NCBI GenBank assembly: GCA_030068075.1
Contig: CM057836.1
Coordinates: 69,911,788-69,975,787, forward strand
Length of the DNA stretch: 64,000 bases
Source of the DNA: Paguma larvata
Lineage: Eukaryota > Chordata > Mammalia > Carnivora > Viverridae
Direction: 5' to 3'
A model generated the notes under the pieces. That model had not been told where the DNA came from and did no database searches. It saw only the letters and a list, made by a program, of their open reading frames with translations. Positions within the stretch are counted from its first letter, which is position 1. Each line of letters begins with the position of its first letter. The position numbers were made by a program, and so were the translations under genes. Below are positions 25,371 through 37,354 of the stretch, one piece after another.

Positions 25371-26640
25371 AAAGGAGCAGAATCAAGAGCCCAGAAATAA
25401 ACTAATGTACATATGGTCAACTAATATTTACCAGGAAGCCATAAATAATTCAATGGAGAAAAGTCTCTGAAATAAATGATATAGGAAAAATTACATATTT
25501 ATGTACAAAGAAACTAGATCACTGTCTTATACCACTCACAAAAATTAACTCAAAACAAATTCAAGACTTGAGTATGACTTAAAACCATAAAACTTATAGA
25601 CAAAAACAGAGAAAGATGTCCTTAACATTGGTCTTAGCAATGATTATATGGCGATGCCACTTAAAGCACAGGCAGCAAGAGCAAAAACAAACAAGAGTAC
25701 AAAGTTAAGAGTTTCTGAACAGAAAAAAAAAAAATCAACAAAATAAAAGGACAACCTACAGAATGAGAGAATATTTGCAAACCACCTATCTGATAAGGGG
25801 TTAATATCCAAAATATATAAAGAATTCTTACAACTCAATCAAAACAAAATAAAACAAGTAATCTAGTTAAAAATGGGCAAAACAGCTAAACATTTTTCCA
25901 AACATATTCAAATGGCTAACAAGTATGTGAGAATGTGTTTGATATTGTTCATCATCAAGAAAATGCAAATCAAAACCTCAATGAGATATCACTTCACACC
26001 TGTTAGATTGTCTGTTCTCAAAAAGAAAGAGGACGTTAAGTGCTAGGGAGGATGTGGAGAAAAGAAAGCCCCTGTGCACTGTTGATGGGACTGTAAATTG
26101 TACAGCCACTGTGGAAAACAGAATTTCATCAATTAGAAATAGAACTACCATATGATACAGCAAACCCATTTCTAAATACATATTCAAAGAAAATGAAATC
26201 ACTATCTCAGAGAGATATCTGCACCCCATTATTCACTGCAGCATTTACAATAACCAAGAAACGGAAACAACTTCAGAGTCTACTGATGGATGAATGGATA
26301 AGGAAATTTGATACACACACACACACACACACACCCCAGAATATTGTTTATCCATGAAAAAGGAAGGAAACCCTGTCACTTGTGACAACATGGATGAACA
26401 TTGAAGGCATTATGCTAAGTGAAATCAATCATGACAGAAAGACAAACACTGTTTGATCTCACTTTTAAGTACGATCTAAAGAAACAAAACCCACCAAAAC
26501 AGAACAGATTAGATGGCTGACAGAGGCAGCAAGGGAAAGGTGGACAAAATGAGTGAAGTTCATGAAAATAGGTACAAACTTCTAGTTTTAAGATAAATTT
26601 TGTGAATATAATCCAGAATCTCATCCCCACCTGTATCCTG
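25371..26640 (+). mobile_element. Old L1, ORF2 end and 3' UTR
   Basis: 'gaatgagagaatatttgcaa', 'tctgataaggggttaatatc', 'atgagatatcacttcacacc', 'cccctgtgcactgttgatgg' and 'gcagcatttacaataaccaa' are standard L1 ORF2 3' landmarks in the expected order. They are followed by 3' UTR-like sequence and a (CA)n at 26303-26334. No clear poly(A) end visible. Confidence 0.88.
26303..26334. repeat. (CA)n microsatellite
   Basis: Pure ACAC run located inside the L1 3' portion, at the same relative site where L1 copies often carry CA/TA repeats. Confidence 0.95.
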
Positions 26641-26649
26641 CCCTATCAA

Positions 26650-26815
26650 TCAAAACCATTACAATGGAAAGAGCAAGAACAACATACTCAAAGACCTACT
26701 TTGAAGTTTGAACTTTTCACTACTTCTGGACCTCGAGAAAAATCACTTAATATCTAGAATTCTCAATTTCTACAACTGTAAACTAAGGGAATGGTCCTAA
26801 TTCTGGAGAGGAAAT
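26650..26815 (+). repeat. MIR element
   Basis: 'acctcgagaaaaatcactta', 'attctcaatttctacaactg' and 'taaactaagggaatggtcct' follow the MIR core order. Confidence 0.6.
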
Positions 26816-27869
26816 AGCTGTTAGAACGTGTAGGGGAGAAATGTTAAAACTACTCAAACATCATGAATATTGGTATAGTCGAAATACAGAGATTACTTGA
26901 GAAAGGTATCCAATGGAAGATGATTTAATTAGCTCATCTTCTGCCATGCCTCACTGCTTTAGTATTGGAGAATGGGACACACAAGAGCTTGTCTGACAGA
27001 GGAAGGACAGTCACAGAGCTGAGGACACAAGGTGGACCCATGTGACATGGGAGCTTACTGGGTAGCCAGGTGGGTAACATTAGAGTCTTGCAGACAAAGA
27101 GTTAACCAAACTTAAGGCCTTCATACATCCTCAGTGAGCCAACCAAATTCAAGACACCTCTGAGGAAAAGAAGGAAATTAAGCAGTGTTACAGAGCAACC
27201 TCAAGTCTGTATCATATGACTTGGATTCCTCTAATGCCAGGCAAAGTCTAGACAACAGTCAGAGCCCAGCATGGGCTCTAGTGTAAGTGTCAGGCACAGA
27301 AAATCAATCAGAAAGGTATGATTATCAACACAACTCAATACTTGGTAAAACTCAGCTCTAACTTCAAAATGCACAACTCTATACTCTTTCTGCCAACGTT
27401 TTTTTAACCTGAGGGCAAAGTAGACTTTCCAGAATACCATGGCTGCAAGTTGACCATCCCAAACCTACAAAAAGAAGTTAAGTTGATAAGGCATGGGGTT
27501 GGGAGGGGAGGCGGGGGAGGCAGTTTGAAATTATGGTAGTCACAGAAATAGGAATCAATGTAATCGACTATTGACTCTTTTAAAAACAACTATTTCTTAA
27601 TTGCTTAAACATCAATACCAAGACAGTCAAACTGCACAGAGTATTAAGTCATTATATTTCGTACAAGAGATAAAGTAACTTTAGATGGAGAAAAAAACAG
27701 TTAAGAATAAACATAAAAGGGTAATCACTGAATAGAAATGCAACCAAATAAAAACAGCAATATAACTTTAAGCTTAAAAAGCTAAGACACTGAAATTTTT
27801 AGATAAAACAGAAAATTAATTATCTTCATGATGTTAGAGTCAGCTAGGATTTCCTAGTCAGGATCCTAA
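26816..27869. other. Unassigned intergenic sequence
   Basis: No exon or named repeat recognised. A G-rich patch lies at 27494-27521. The small minus-strand frames here show no family signature. Confidence 0.4.
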
Positions 27870-28157
27870 AAGTATCAATCATTTTAAAAAATTGGTAAGT
27901 TGGACTTGATAGAAGTATTTCTGTTCAAAAGACTTAAGAAAATTAAAAGGCAAACCAGGACGAGGAAAAAGGCTGGAGAAAAAATATTCTCAATACATAC
28001 ACCTGAGAGAAGATTCATATCTAGAATACGTAAACATGTTCTAAAAAAGAACAAAGATAAATAATCCAACAATAGAAGAAGTACAAACACATCTATAATA
28101 TGCCCCTACAAGTCCACTCCTAGGTATTTACAAAAGAGAAACTTAAAATACATTAAA
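27870..28157 (+). mobile_element. Old L1M 3' segment, left part
   Basis: 'gaaaattaaaaggcaaacca', 'tctagaatacgtaaacatgt' and 'ccactcctaggtatttacaa' are L1 ORF2 end landmarks. Interrupted by a SINE. Confidence 0.75.
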
Positions 28158-28372
28158 GGTGCCTAGGTGGCTCATTTGGCTGAGTGTCCAACTCTTGATT
28201 ATAATCCCAGGCTCATGGGATTGACCACTGCACCGGGCTCAGCAAGAACATGGAGTCTGGTTAGAATCCTCTCCCTCCCACCCTCCCTCTTCCCCCTGCC
28301 CCTTTCACCCACTAGTGCATGCTCTCCCTCTCTCTAAAATACCAAAATAAATAAATTTTTAAAAAATAAAAA
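28158..28372 (+). mobile_element. CAN-SINE inserted in L1M
   Basis: Diverged head 'aggtgcctaggtggctcatt' and tail 'ataaataaatttttaaaaaa'. Target copies 'aaaatacatta' (about 28145) and 'aaaatacatca' (about 28369) flank it. Confidence 0.88.
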
Positions 28373-28830
28373 TACATCAGAAAAAGATATAAATGTAGCA
28401 GTTTTATTTATAAAGACCAAAAGAAAAGTTTCGAAAACCCTATTTCCATCAAAAGGTGAATGGATAAATTTTGGTACATTTCAACTCCTTCAACATTACT
28501 CAGTCATAAAAGTGAATACACTCCTAGTACCACATTCTGAAAAATCTCAAAATCATTACATGAGATGAATAAAGTCAGACAGAAAAGAGTAAATATAAAT
28601 TTATATCAAGTTCAAGAATAGGCAACATTAGTATGTGGTGACAGAAGTCCAGAACTGGATGTCTCGGGGTGGGACTGCCAAGGGGAAATTTCTAAGGTGA
28701 TGGAAGTAGTTTAGATTTTGTGCAGTGGTTACACAGATGTACACAATTGTCAAACCTACCCAAGTCAATACAAGATCTGTACATTTTAGTTTATGTAAAT
28801 TATACTTCAATTTTCTGACAATCCACAAAA
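28373..28830 (+). mobile_element. Old L1M 3' end, right part
   Basis: 'ccatcaaaaggtgaatggat', 'gatgtctcggggtgggactg', 'gtgcagtggttacacagatg' and 'tttatgtaaattatacttca' are typical of L1M 3' UTR ends. Confidence 0.78.
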
Positions 28831-29143
28831 CAAGTTTGATTGTGTTCCTTTAGTGACCATGAAAAAATACAATAGAGAGGGAGAGATGGAAACCTCACAA
28901 TAGCAACACAACCTACCAACTACATAAAAAAAATCTAAGACCTTCACAAAGGGTATAGAACTTATTCAGAATAGACCTAACTCAAGATAAAATACCCACC
29001 AATGTAAGCTTTCGATATTGTAAAGATACCGTTTGCTCCCACCACCCCCCACCCCCAATCAATGTATAAATTCAGTTCAATTCCAACGAAACTCCCAACC
29101 TTAATTCAGAGGTAGGAATTCATGGAACTTTAGAAGTCATTTG
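28831..29143. other. Unassigned; L1-like A-rich sequence
   Basis: 'gataaaatacccaccaatgt' and the neighbouring 'ttcaattccaacgaaactcc' suggest a short diverged L1 ORF2 piece, but I cannot delimit it. Confidence 0.35.
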
Positions 29144-29383
29144 TGGGTGCCTGGGTAGCTCAGTCATTAAGCATCAGACTTCAGCTCAGGTCATGATCTC
29201 ATGGTTTGTGGGTTTGAGCCCCACTTCAGGTGAGCATGAGCCTTGCTTCAGGGGAGGAGTCCCACTTTTCTCCCCTTCCCCCTTCATGGGATTCCTTCTC
29301 TCTCTCTCTCTCTCTCTCTCTGCCCCTTGCTCACTTGTGCCCTCTTTCTCTCTGGAAAAAAAAAAAGAGAGAGAGAGAAAGAG
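29144..29383 (+). mobile_element. CAN-SINE with clear target duplication
   Basis: Head 'gggtgcctgggtagctcagt'; tail is A-rich then AG-rich. Perfect 12-bp target duplication agaagtcatttg at 29132-29143 and 29384-29395. The short frames open on both strands here are its pyrimidine/purine-rich parts. Confidence 0.95.
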
Positions 29384-29395
29384 AGAAGTCATTTG

Positions 29396-32300
29396 GCTCT
29401 ATCAAGTAAAAATGCACATATCCTAAAACTTAGAATTTCTAGTTCTAGGAATGTGTGCCAAGGAAAAGGTTTTTTTGTTTGTTTGTTTGTTTTTGTGGTT
29501 GGAGAACTGGTCTGCATGAGGTAGATTCTTTGAGATTTAATGACAAATCCTTTGGGGCTTAATTTCATGGTTAATTTTTTTAAGTAATCTTTTTTACTCA
29601 AAAGAATGTGCATTCTGTGTTTGTCCACTATTTACCTTTCTTCCCGGATTTAATTGCTTCTTCCCAAGGTCCTTTCACTTCTAGCTAGAATGCGTCCTTG
29701 AGGAGTTCTTTCACAGAAAATCGTTGGTGGTAATTACAAGAAGACATGTATGCCCCCAAATAACTGTATTTCAACCCCACATTAAATAATTGTGCTTCTT
29801 ATCAAATTATAGTTTTACTGTCTTTTCTTTAACACTTGAAAATATTAATTTACTACTTCCTCCTGTCTAGTATAGCTGATTATATACCTAGGATTCTATA
29901 CAGTAAATAGGTATGATCATATAAAATATGACTATTATCTGATTCCTTTGTTCCTTTTGGGTGTTGTGCTTTAACTTGGGAATCTTTTCGAATATTGTCT
30001 CTTCCATATCCATCACGCTCACCGTGGAAGGTCTTCGTGCGAGGTCGCCTCCTATTCAGCATTCTGTGTCCCTCCCATTCAGGGTCTTTTCCCTTCTTCT
30101 GTGATTTGTTGAGGGGAATTTATACTTCAGTCCTCCTGACCTCTCAACTTGACATCTATTCATCATTTTCTGGTGCCTTCTTGGGAAATTCCTTGTTCCT
30201 GTATTTATCTACTAATGGGTTCTTTGGCTGCACCCATTTATTTTATGCGGCCCATCCACTGAGTGCTTTATTTCAACAATTATATTTAAGTACTCAGTAC
30301 TTCCAGTTGGTTCCTATTCATATGTGCTTCTCCCTGCTTTATTTTTTTTTCAATATTCTCCATCTCTAAGGATAATTACTATACACATTTTTTATACTGT
30401 TGTTCATCTGGTTTTCTCTGGTTTAACTCCTTTTGTTAAATTTCTTTCACAGCACTTTTACACCTCACACATCTGACCACAGTTCCTTTTAAGCGCATCC
30501 TTTATTCCCTTAAGACTACCAGCTGCTTTGTGAAGAATGTCTACCTGGGAGAGCTATGAAAACTTAGGCTTTTCTTATTCTCCAGGTGAATGAAAGGAGG
30601 ATGGTCTTCAAGGTGGAAAGTCTCAAAGTTACCCTCTGAATTCAACCATTCCCAGATTCCCACCTCCATCAGGCACTCCCCTGGTCTCCAGGGAACATCT
30701 TTTCACTTCATCTCCAGACATGTTCTCACAGCACAGACATCTTTGGTGTAATTGCCTAGCCCACCAGATGGAGGAGGGTAGAATAAGGATATGTTCTGGG
30801 GTCATATAGGTGTTGTGGTTGTGGCTGCTGGCTTCTCACTTTTGCCCTCACACTACACTGTCACTTCTGCCTGGTACTGCTGCTTTTCTGCCCACAAACA
30901 CAGGCAATAGATCACTAGAGTAGCATGGGGAAGAAAAAGGACACACAAGAAATCACTCTGCCTGGCAGTCTTTTGGATATCCCTGGCCTTCCTCCTCAGT
31001 CTGTTATTTCTGCCATGCTGGCAGCCAAACACATTCATCTCCCCGGGGTTCTCAGTTTTTCTGTCAGTTAATGAAAATGGTTGAGATCCGCCTCTCTCTT
31101 TTTCCTGTGACATCTCCATTGTTGGGTTCAAAAAAGAAAGCCAACACCACACAAAGACTGAGCCACATGGGACTCCAGGTATATTAAGGCCATATAATAA
31201 CAACTTTGTCAAGACAAAGATTTTTAAATACACTGTGAGACAAGGGTAGTGATGACTGAGTACAGAGCCAGATTACATGCCAGCTCGTAGCTCAGGCTGC
31301 ACAGCTCTCTTGACATCTTCAAGCCAAAAAGAGAATTTCAGAATCAATTTAATTTAATCAAGGCTCACCAGGGGCACTAGAGATCAACAACTGCTCAGAG
31401 GCAGGAGTAACTCCTGAGAAGTCAGTCACAGCAACATATGCCTTAGGATATAGTCCCTGCCTTCATCTAACTCACCTTTTCTTTTAAGCTACCTTTTCAA
31501 ACTTCCATAGTTCTCTATAGGTTCCTTTCCTTCCCTGATACCAAATCTTAGTCTAATTTTGTTTATTCTGTCCCAATAAATATAGACAATGGCTAGAATA
31601 GAGTCTTTTGTAAGTTTTTGTATCAAAGGCTACAGTCTAGGTCCTTCAATGACTTCTGGGTAAACACGAATTACTGTGAGATTGAACAAGACATTATGGA
31701 AATTTGGGATTACAGAGGATAGAATCAAGCTCCTTTTCTCTGCTGAAGGCACTTTAGCATCTGCATGGTATCCTATGGAAAACAGAAAAGCAGCCAGGAC
31801 TTGAGCTTTCTGGAAATTTTCCCTGCTAGAGACTTGATTTTCTCCTAATGAAACAGTATCAACTTAAAAGCCAAATCACTGCTGGATAAAAGGCCAAAGT
31901 GTTCTTCATACAAGGCATTTTAAGTAAGCATTCAATAAAATTCTGTCATTGTATTAATGATGAGAGTGAAAAATACATCTTTAACATGTTGAACATCCTA
32001 AGACTTCCCAAGTCCCTCCACTGTAAAACAGGGACCGAAGACCATCATCACAGGTTATAATGAGGATTCAAGACAACAAAGGATGTCCTGACCAATCAAT
32101 AATAGCCAGAAATTATGAGCATTTCCTATTTCTCCTCCTGTCTATGGTTCTAGGCCTAAGTAACCCCACATGCAAACACACACCGCAAAACCATTATGGA
32201 ATTTTTTTCCCTCTCAGCCTTTATGTCTATCCCCTTCTCGATGCCAGCCTGTGGCAAATAGTTATACACAATGAGAAAAACATCTATGAAATCTCCATCC

Positions 32301-33000
32301 ACCTGACCAAAACAAAGAATTGCAAAAAGTGTAGAGTGACCAAGATTCTTTAGCCTCGTCTTTCTCCTCCTTTCAAAGAGACACTAATAACAACCTCTTT
32401 TTCTCTTCACTGTTAAAACAGAAGATGATCTTGGGGAAAATTGGCTCAGCTTCTAACAACTTAGGTATTATCATCTCCCATTTTACAGATGAAGCAACTG
32501 AGGCCCCTACAAGTGACTTCTAAATATTCTGCATCAAGTGGCAACAGGTTAACTAGAATGCAGGTTTTGTACTTTCTAAAACTTTTCCCCATTCCTCCAC
32601 ACTGGCAGGTGTTTGCCAGATGCTCAAGTATTCTTAATTCATCACAATCTGTGCAGAGTTGGGAGGACACTGATATTCCTCAATTTTTATTCAAATCTCG
32701 TCAACCGCTGCATTTCACAACATCACAAAAGCTTCTTGATTTCATTGTGGTGGGTTTTCAACCACTTTAGTTGACTTTTTGCCACCCTTTTACCAGGCCA
32801 ATACAAGGTCACCATCTAGTGGTTAAATCCTCTAACTGCAAGCTGCACAGCCCATCTAAGACTTCTCTGCACCCCTTTGCCTTACTCCCACACTCACCTC
32901 CCACCCCTGCAGTTACTTCCAAACTCCCAGGAATAATTTACAAAAGAAATAAGGAATTTACAGTTCTGTCACAAAGTACTTTTAATATCATTTTAAGATT
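29396..33000. other. Mostly unassigned intergenic interval
   Basis: No CAN-SINE and no gene recognised over 3.6 kb. 29640-30480 is T-rich and could be a very old LINE that I cannot name. 30853-31233 has a 126-codon minus-strand open frame of ordinary non-coding composition. A reverse MIR occupies about 32460-32545. Short T-rich repeat (GTTT)n at 29470-29493. Confidence 0.4.
32460..32545 (-). repeat. MIR fragment, antisense
   Basis: 'ttatcatctcccattttaca' and 'gatgaagcaactgaggcccc' are the conserved MIR core in reverse. Confidence 0.8.
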
Positions 33001-33130
33001 GGGGCACCTGGATGGCTCAAAACTGGCTGAGTGTCTGACTCTTGATTTTGGCTCAGGTCATGATCTTACAGTTCATGAGATGGAGCCCAGGGTTGGGCTC
33101 CACTTTCAGAGCATGGGGCCTACTTGAGAT

Positions 33131-33161
<31 letters not shown>

Positions 33162-33211
33162 GCCTTCCCTCCTGCTTGTGCTCTAAATAAATAAACAAAC
33201 AAACAGCCAAG
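33001..33211 (+). mobile_element. CAN-SINE, first of a same-site pair
   Basis: Head 'ggggcacctggatggctcaa', a (TC)n stretch at 33132-33157, tail with AAATAAATAAACAAACAAAC. Target copies 'ttttaagatt' (32991-33000) and 'ctttaagatt' (33212-33221). Confidence 0.9.
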
Positions 33212-33234
33212 CTTTAAGATTATTTTAAGATTTA

Positions 33235-33434
33235 GGGACATCTGGGTAACAAGTTGGTTAAGCATCCAACTTTGGCTCAGGTCATGATCTCACCAAGCTC
33301 AGAGCCCCAAATCGGGTGAGCTCGAACCCCACTTCAGGCTCCATACTCTTACTCCCTCTCTCTCTATTCCTCATGGGATTCTCTCTCTCTGCCCCTTGCT
33401 CATTCACGTGTATGCAGTCAGAAAAAAAAAAAAG
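33235..33434 (+). mobile_element. CAN-SINE, second of a same-site pair
   Basis: Diverged head 'gggacatctgggtaacaagt'; poly(A) tail at 33422-33433. Flanked by attttaagattta at 33222-33234 and 33435-33447, the same target used by the preceding SINE. Confidence 0.88.
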
Positions 33435-33734
33435 ATTTTAAGATTTAGACATTTACTAAGGCAATACACTTAGAGTCATATTAGTAATGATCTAACCAGC
33501 CAGAAATATACTTTTAACAGCCTAAATCTTGAAATGCAAAAAGACATTATGAGAACACTAGGGATGAACTAAATGGTGCATGATTGTAGATGACTGTAAC
33601 TTAGGGTGAGCTGAATGTTAGAGTCTACCTTACTAAAGGAGTTCTACAATCTTAGTAACTTCCTGAGAATTGACCAAGTACCTCTCAAACAATAATAGCT
33701 ACTTCTTAGAAGGATATGAATTCTGATTCTACTC

Positions 33735-33810
33735 TCAAACAAGTATTTATTGAATATCTACTACAGGCTTAACAATATGAGGTATGTTAGGTAACATTGA
33801 ACATTCGTCA
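33735..33810 (-). repeat. L2-like fragment
   Basis: 'caagtatttattgaatatct' and 'actacaggcttaacaatatg' resemble the L2 3' block. Confidence 0.5.
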
Positions 33811-33949
33811 AGAAATTGCTTTGGCCCCTCACTCACTATTCCATAAAATCTCCTACTTCATATTAAGCAAATAAGCTTAATGGCAAATTCTGCCACCTTT
33901 TTTCAGTCCTAGACATCATGAGCTTCTCTGCTGCCTGAAGCATGGTTAA

Positions 33950-34470
33950 GGAAGTGCTCTTCCTAAAATAAAGCTCTCGCCTAACCTTAATTCCTTCCTC
34001 TATACACTCTTGCTTGTATGCCCACCTCCCTCATCACCTCTCTAATCGTTAGTGCCTCCCATGCCTCCTCAAGTCTGTATCCCCCAAACATCTAGTTTGG
34101 AGCTCCTCTTTTCCTTCTTTTCACTTTATCTTAATCTATCACATTTGTAGCTTTGATTATCACGTGCCTCTCTCCCTGATTTTTAAGTCCTTGATTCACA
34201 TTTTTAACTGCCTGATTATCTTCCACTAGAATTTCAAACTCAATGTGCCTAAAATCAGATCAGCAATTTCCCTTCCAAACTCTGTGTCTCTTTGTTCACC
34301 ATTTCAATTCATCAGGCTCCAACCTTTGCTGCTACTTTAACTCCTTCCTTCCTTTCCTAATATGCTCTCTCTCATTACTTTCTGGAGTGGTCAATTTTGT
34401 ATCTTTATTGATCTCTCCCATCCCTTTCTCCCTCTCCCCAAGGCCAGTAGTCTGATTCAGGCCCTCCTTT
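33950..34470 (+). repeat. L2-like pyrimidine-rich sequence
   Basis: Long C/T-rich tract with phrases such as 'actagaatttcaaactcaat' and 'gtgcctaaaatcagatcagc' that I associate with L2 in + orientation. The open frame at 34243-34455 falls inside it. Confidence 0.45.
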
Positions 34471-34514
34471 CTCTTCTCCTCTGACTACATCTTGCAAGTA
34501 TTATTCGTTCTGTG

Positions 34515-34640
34515 CATATGGATTGAGAACATATTATGTACCAGTCATTTGCTAGGCACTGAGAATACAGCAGGGACCAAATGAAACAGCAGCCTTGCCC
34601 TGATAAGGCTTATATGTTATTATAGGGAAATAGGGAAAAC
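34515..34640 (-). repeat. L2 fragment, antisense
   Basis: 'attatgtaccagtcatttgc', 'taggcactgagaatacagca' and 'ctgataaggcttatatgtta' match the L2 block in the usual order. Confidence 0.72.
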
Positions 34641-34748
34641 AAAAATAGGAGCCAAAAGGAAATTGTCTCCTCGATTCAACAAAACAAGTTCATTATCATC
34701 TCAAACTTTAGATTCTTATTCTGCTCTATTTTAAACAACCTGTAATAA

Positions 34749-34949
34749 GGGTGCCTACGTGGCTTAGTCAGTTAAGCATCTGACTCTTGATTTCAGTTCA
34801 AATCATGATCTCACAGTTTGTGAGTCGGAGCCCTGCATTATGCTGGCAGTGTAGAGCCTGCTTGGGATTCTCTCCCTCCCTCTCCCCCTACCCCACTTGT
34901 GCATGCGCATGCTCTCTCTTTCCCTCTCATTAAATAAACATTTTAAAGT
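34749..34949 (+). mobile_element. CAN-SINE with target duplication
   Basis: Head 'gggtgcctacgtggcttagt'. Flanked by aacctgtaataa (34737-34748) and aacctataataa (34950-34961). Confidence 0.93.
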
Positions 34950-35065
34950 AACCTATAATAAACAAATTTTTGAAATTTTACATAGTTTATGGCAAAAGGG
35001 AGAAAAGTAAAGTTTACATTGTTACTCTAAACCTCAACTCTTGCTTTACTTTAAAATCCTTTTTA

Positions 35066-35291
35066 GGGGTGCCTTGCTGGCTCAGTTGGTTAAGTGTCCA
35101 ACTTCAGCTCAGGTTATGATCTCACAGTTTGTGAGTTCAAGCCCCGCATCGGGCTTTGTGCTGACAGCTTGGAGCTTGGAATCTGCTTTCGATTCTGTGT
35201 CTCCTCCTCTCTCTGTCCCTCCCCTGCTCATGCTCATGCATGCACTCTCTCCTCTCTCGCTCTCTCAAAAATAAACATTTAAAAAAATGTA
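35066..35291 (+). mobile_element. CAN-SINE with target duplication
   Basis: Head 'ggggtgccttgctggctcag'. Perfect 13-bp duplication aaaatccttttta at 35053-35065 and 35292-35304, so it is relatively young. Confidence 0.95.
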
Positions 35292-35599
35292 AAAATCCTT
35301 TTTATAAATCAATAAACAAATTCTAAACTTCTGAGGGTGGACGGAGTTAATCAGGCAAAAATCGCACATGTGCCTAGGCATAGGAGAAACTATGAAATAA
35401 CCAGCTTTTGTTACTAGGAAGCAAATTAGTAGTGTTGGCCAGTTTTGTTCATTTAGTTGGAAACCTAAAGGTCTGAATTATGTTGATTGTCTTTACTAGA
35501 AGGCCTTAGTCCATCAAGTTGATGTTTATTGAGCCCACAAAGTCATCAACAAGATTTATGTTTGTTCATATTCTCAGTATTAACTGCTAATATTTAAGG

Positions 35600-35905
35600 C
35601 CTTACATACGGGATTCATTCATTTAACAAACGTTTATGAGTGCCTGTGTGCCAGACATTGGGCTGATTTCTGGGGTAGAAATACAGGACCTTGTAATTAT
35701 CTTCATAGGACTAGGATTTGTGTAACAATGAGAGTTGAACTAGAAACTCAAATGAAGTTCTGTGGGAAGGGAATGGTTAGGAGTCCAGCAAAGCTTCACC
35801 ACAAAGAGAATTTAGGTTGGGTCTTGATGGATGGAAGCGAGGAGAGTTTTTCAGTCAAGGTAGAGATGGATATTGCAGACAGAAGGAAAAAGATGGACAT
35901 TATCC
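35600..35905 (-). repeat. L2 fragment
   Basis: 'tgcctgtgtgccagacattg', 'ctggggtagaaatacaggac', then 'gggtcttgatggatggaagc' and 'gcagacagaaggaaaaagat' are in L2 order. The 60-codon frame at 35728-35910 is part of it. Confidence 0.65.
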
Positions 35906-36735
35906 ACTGAAGCGACTGCCAGTTCATGACATAGGAGTCCCAACTTCAGGTAAGAGAGCAGAGAATAAGCCAGTTACCAAATTTCAATAGAAGTATCAAT
36001 ACTGTATCATACTTGCACAGAATAGGCAGACACTTCCCAGTTTCCACCATTAGCTTGTTTGACGTGTACTCAAATGATCCATGATCATGCCATACAGATC
36101 TGCATACATAAATCCGCACACAAATCTACTCCCAAAATACAAATTGCTGGTAACCTTTTAGCCAATGACTCTTCATTTAATCATTTCACAGTTCCTCCAA
36201 GACATTAAATTAAATTAAATTAAATTAAATTAAATTAAATTATGGTTGCCTTGGAAAAACAGGGCACCATGAATTTATTAAAAGAAACTTCAGTTCTGTC
36301 TGCTGGTTTGTGATCTAGTGTTTGGTTGTTTGTGTTGTTACCATGGCAACAGGTGGACAGTTAAATTTGGCATAGCATGCGATACTGTTAAAATGTTGCT
36401 TTTTGAAGTACTTTCGGGTGCTATTTCCACTGGATGAGTTAAAGATAATCTAACAAGCCACCGTCTCTGGGGAGGAATCAAACAGAAGAGGGAATATGAT
36501 AATGGGGTGGGTTTCAAAAGTGTTTTATGTACCACATCCTGTGGCAAGGAATGGATAGCTCTTACTGGAGAAGTCTTTGAGGCATATAGGGGGTTAAACA
36601 GTACTAATAATGCTAATGTGAACTTGACTCTCCCACAACAGGAAGGGTAGTCAGGCTTTCCAACCTAATCGACCACGGATCACTTTTTCACCTAGAGGCT
36701 CGTGGGCCTTCCATGAAACATACATTGAGAAAATG
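35906..36735. other. Unassigned intergenic sequence
   Basis: Contains the AATTA pentanucleotide repeat (36204-36242). 36650-36740 has a possible DNA-transposon end ('catacattgagaaaatgctg'). No exon seen. Confidence 0.4.
36204..36242. repeat. (TTAAA)n pentanucleotide microsatellite
   Basis: Seven to eight uninterrupted ATTAA units; probably length-polymorphic. Confidence 0.97.
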
Positions 36736-36739
36736 CTGA

Positions 36740-37215
36740 GTTAGAGGTTTATAAAAAGAAAACTGTATTAAGAACATTACACATATTACTAAGTGAAAGA
36801 AGTCAACTCGAAAGGCTACATTCTATTTGATTCCAACTATATAACATTCTGGAAAACGCGAAACCACAGAGAAAGTATAATAGATCAGTTGTTGCAAGGG
36901 TTTTGGGGGGAAAGAATGATGAATAGGTGGAACGCAGGATTTTTAGGGCAGTAAAAATACTCCGTATGATACTGTAATGGTCATTATACATTTGTCCAAA
37001 CCCATACAATGCCCAATGCCAAGAATAAACCTTAATGTGAACTATGGACTTCAGGTGATCATGATGTATCCGTTTAGGTTCATCAATTGTAACTAATGTT
37101 CCACTCTGGTAGACGTTGATGGGAGGCCAAGTGTCAGATTAATGAGCATATGGGAAAACTCTGCACTTCCGATATTTTGCTGTGATGTAGTTGCTCTTTA
37201 AAAAAAAAAAAAAAC
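36740..37215 (+). mobile_element. L1M 3' UTR end with poly(A)
   Basis: 'aagtgaaagaagtcaactcg', 'ccaactatataacattctgg', 'accttaatgtgaactatgga' and 'tggtagacgttgatgggagg' are characteristic of L1M 3' ends. An A-rich end lies at 37200-37214. Confidence 0.78.
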
Positions 37216-37354
37216 TGGTCTAAAAAATAAAGCGTTTTTTTTAAAGTATCATATTCTATGTGGGATAACTATGAAATCAGAGGGACAGCCTCTCCCTGAG
37301 CTGCGATCCCCAAGTTTCCCTCTCTATATTTTAAAAATAGTGTCCAGGTGAACA

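Noticed and set aside
22115..26640. Functional LINE-1
   Set aside because: Interrupted by three SINEs, with many stops and frameshifts and no intact ORF1 or ORF2.
30853..31233. 126-codon minus-strand open frame
   Set aside because: Ordinary non-coding composition, no motif, no splice context.
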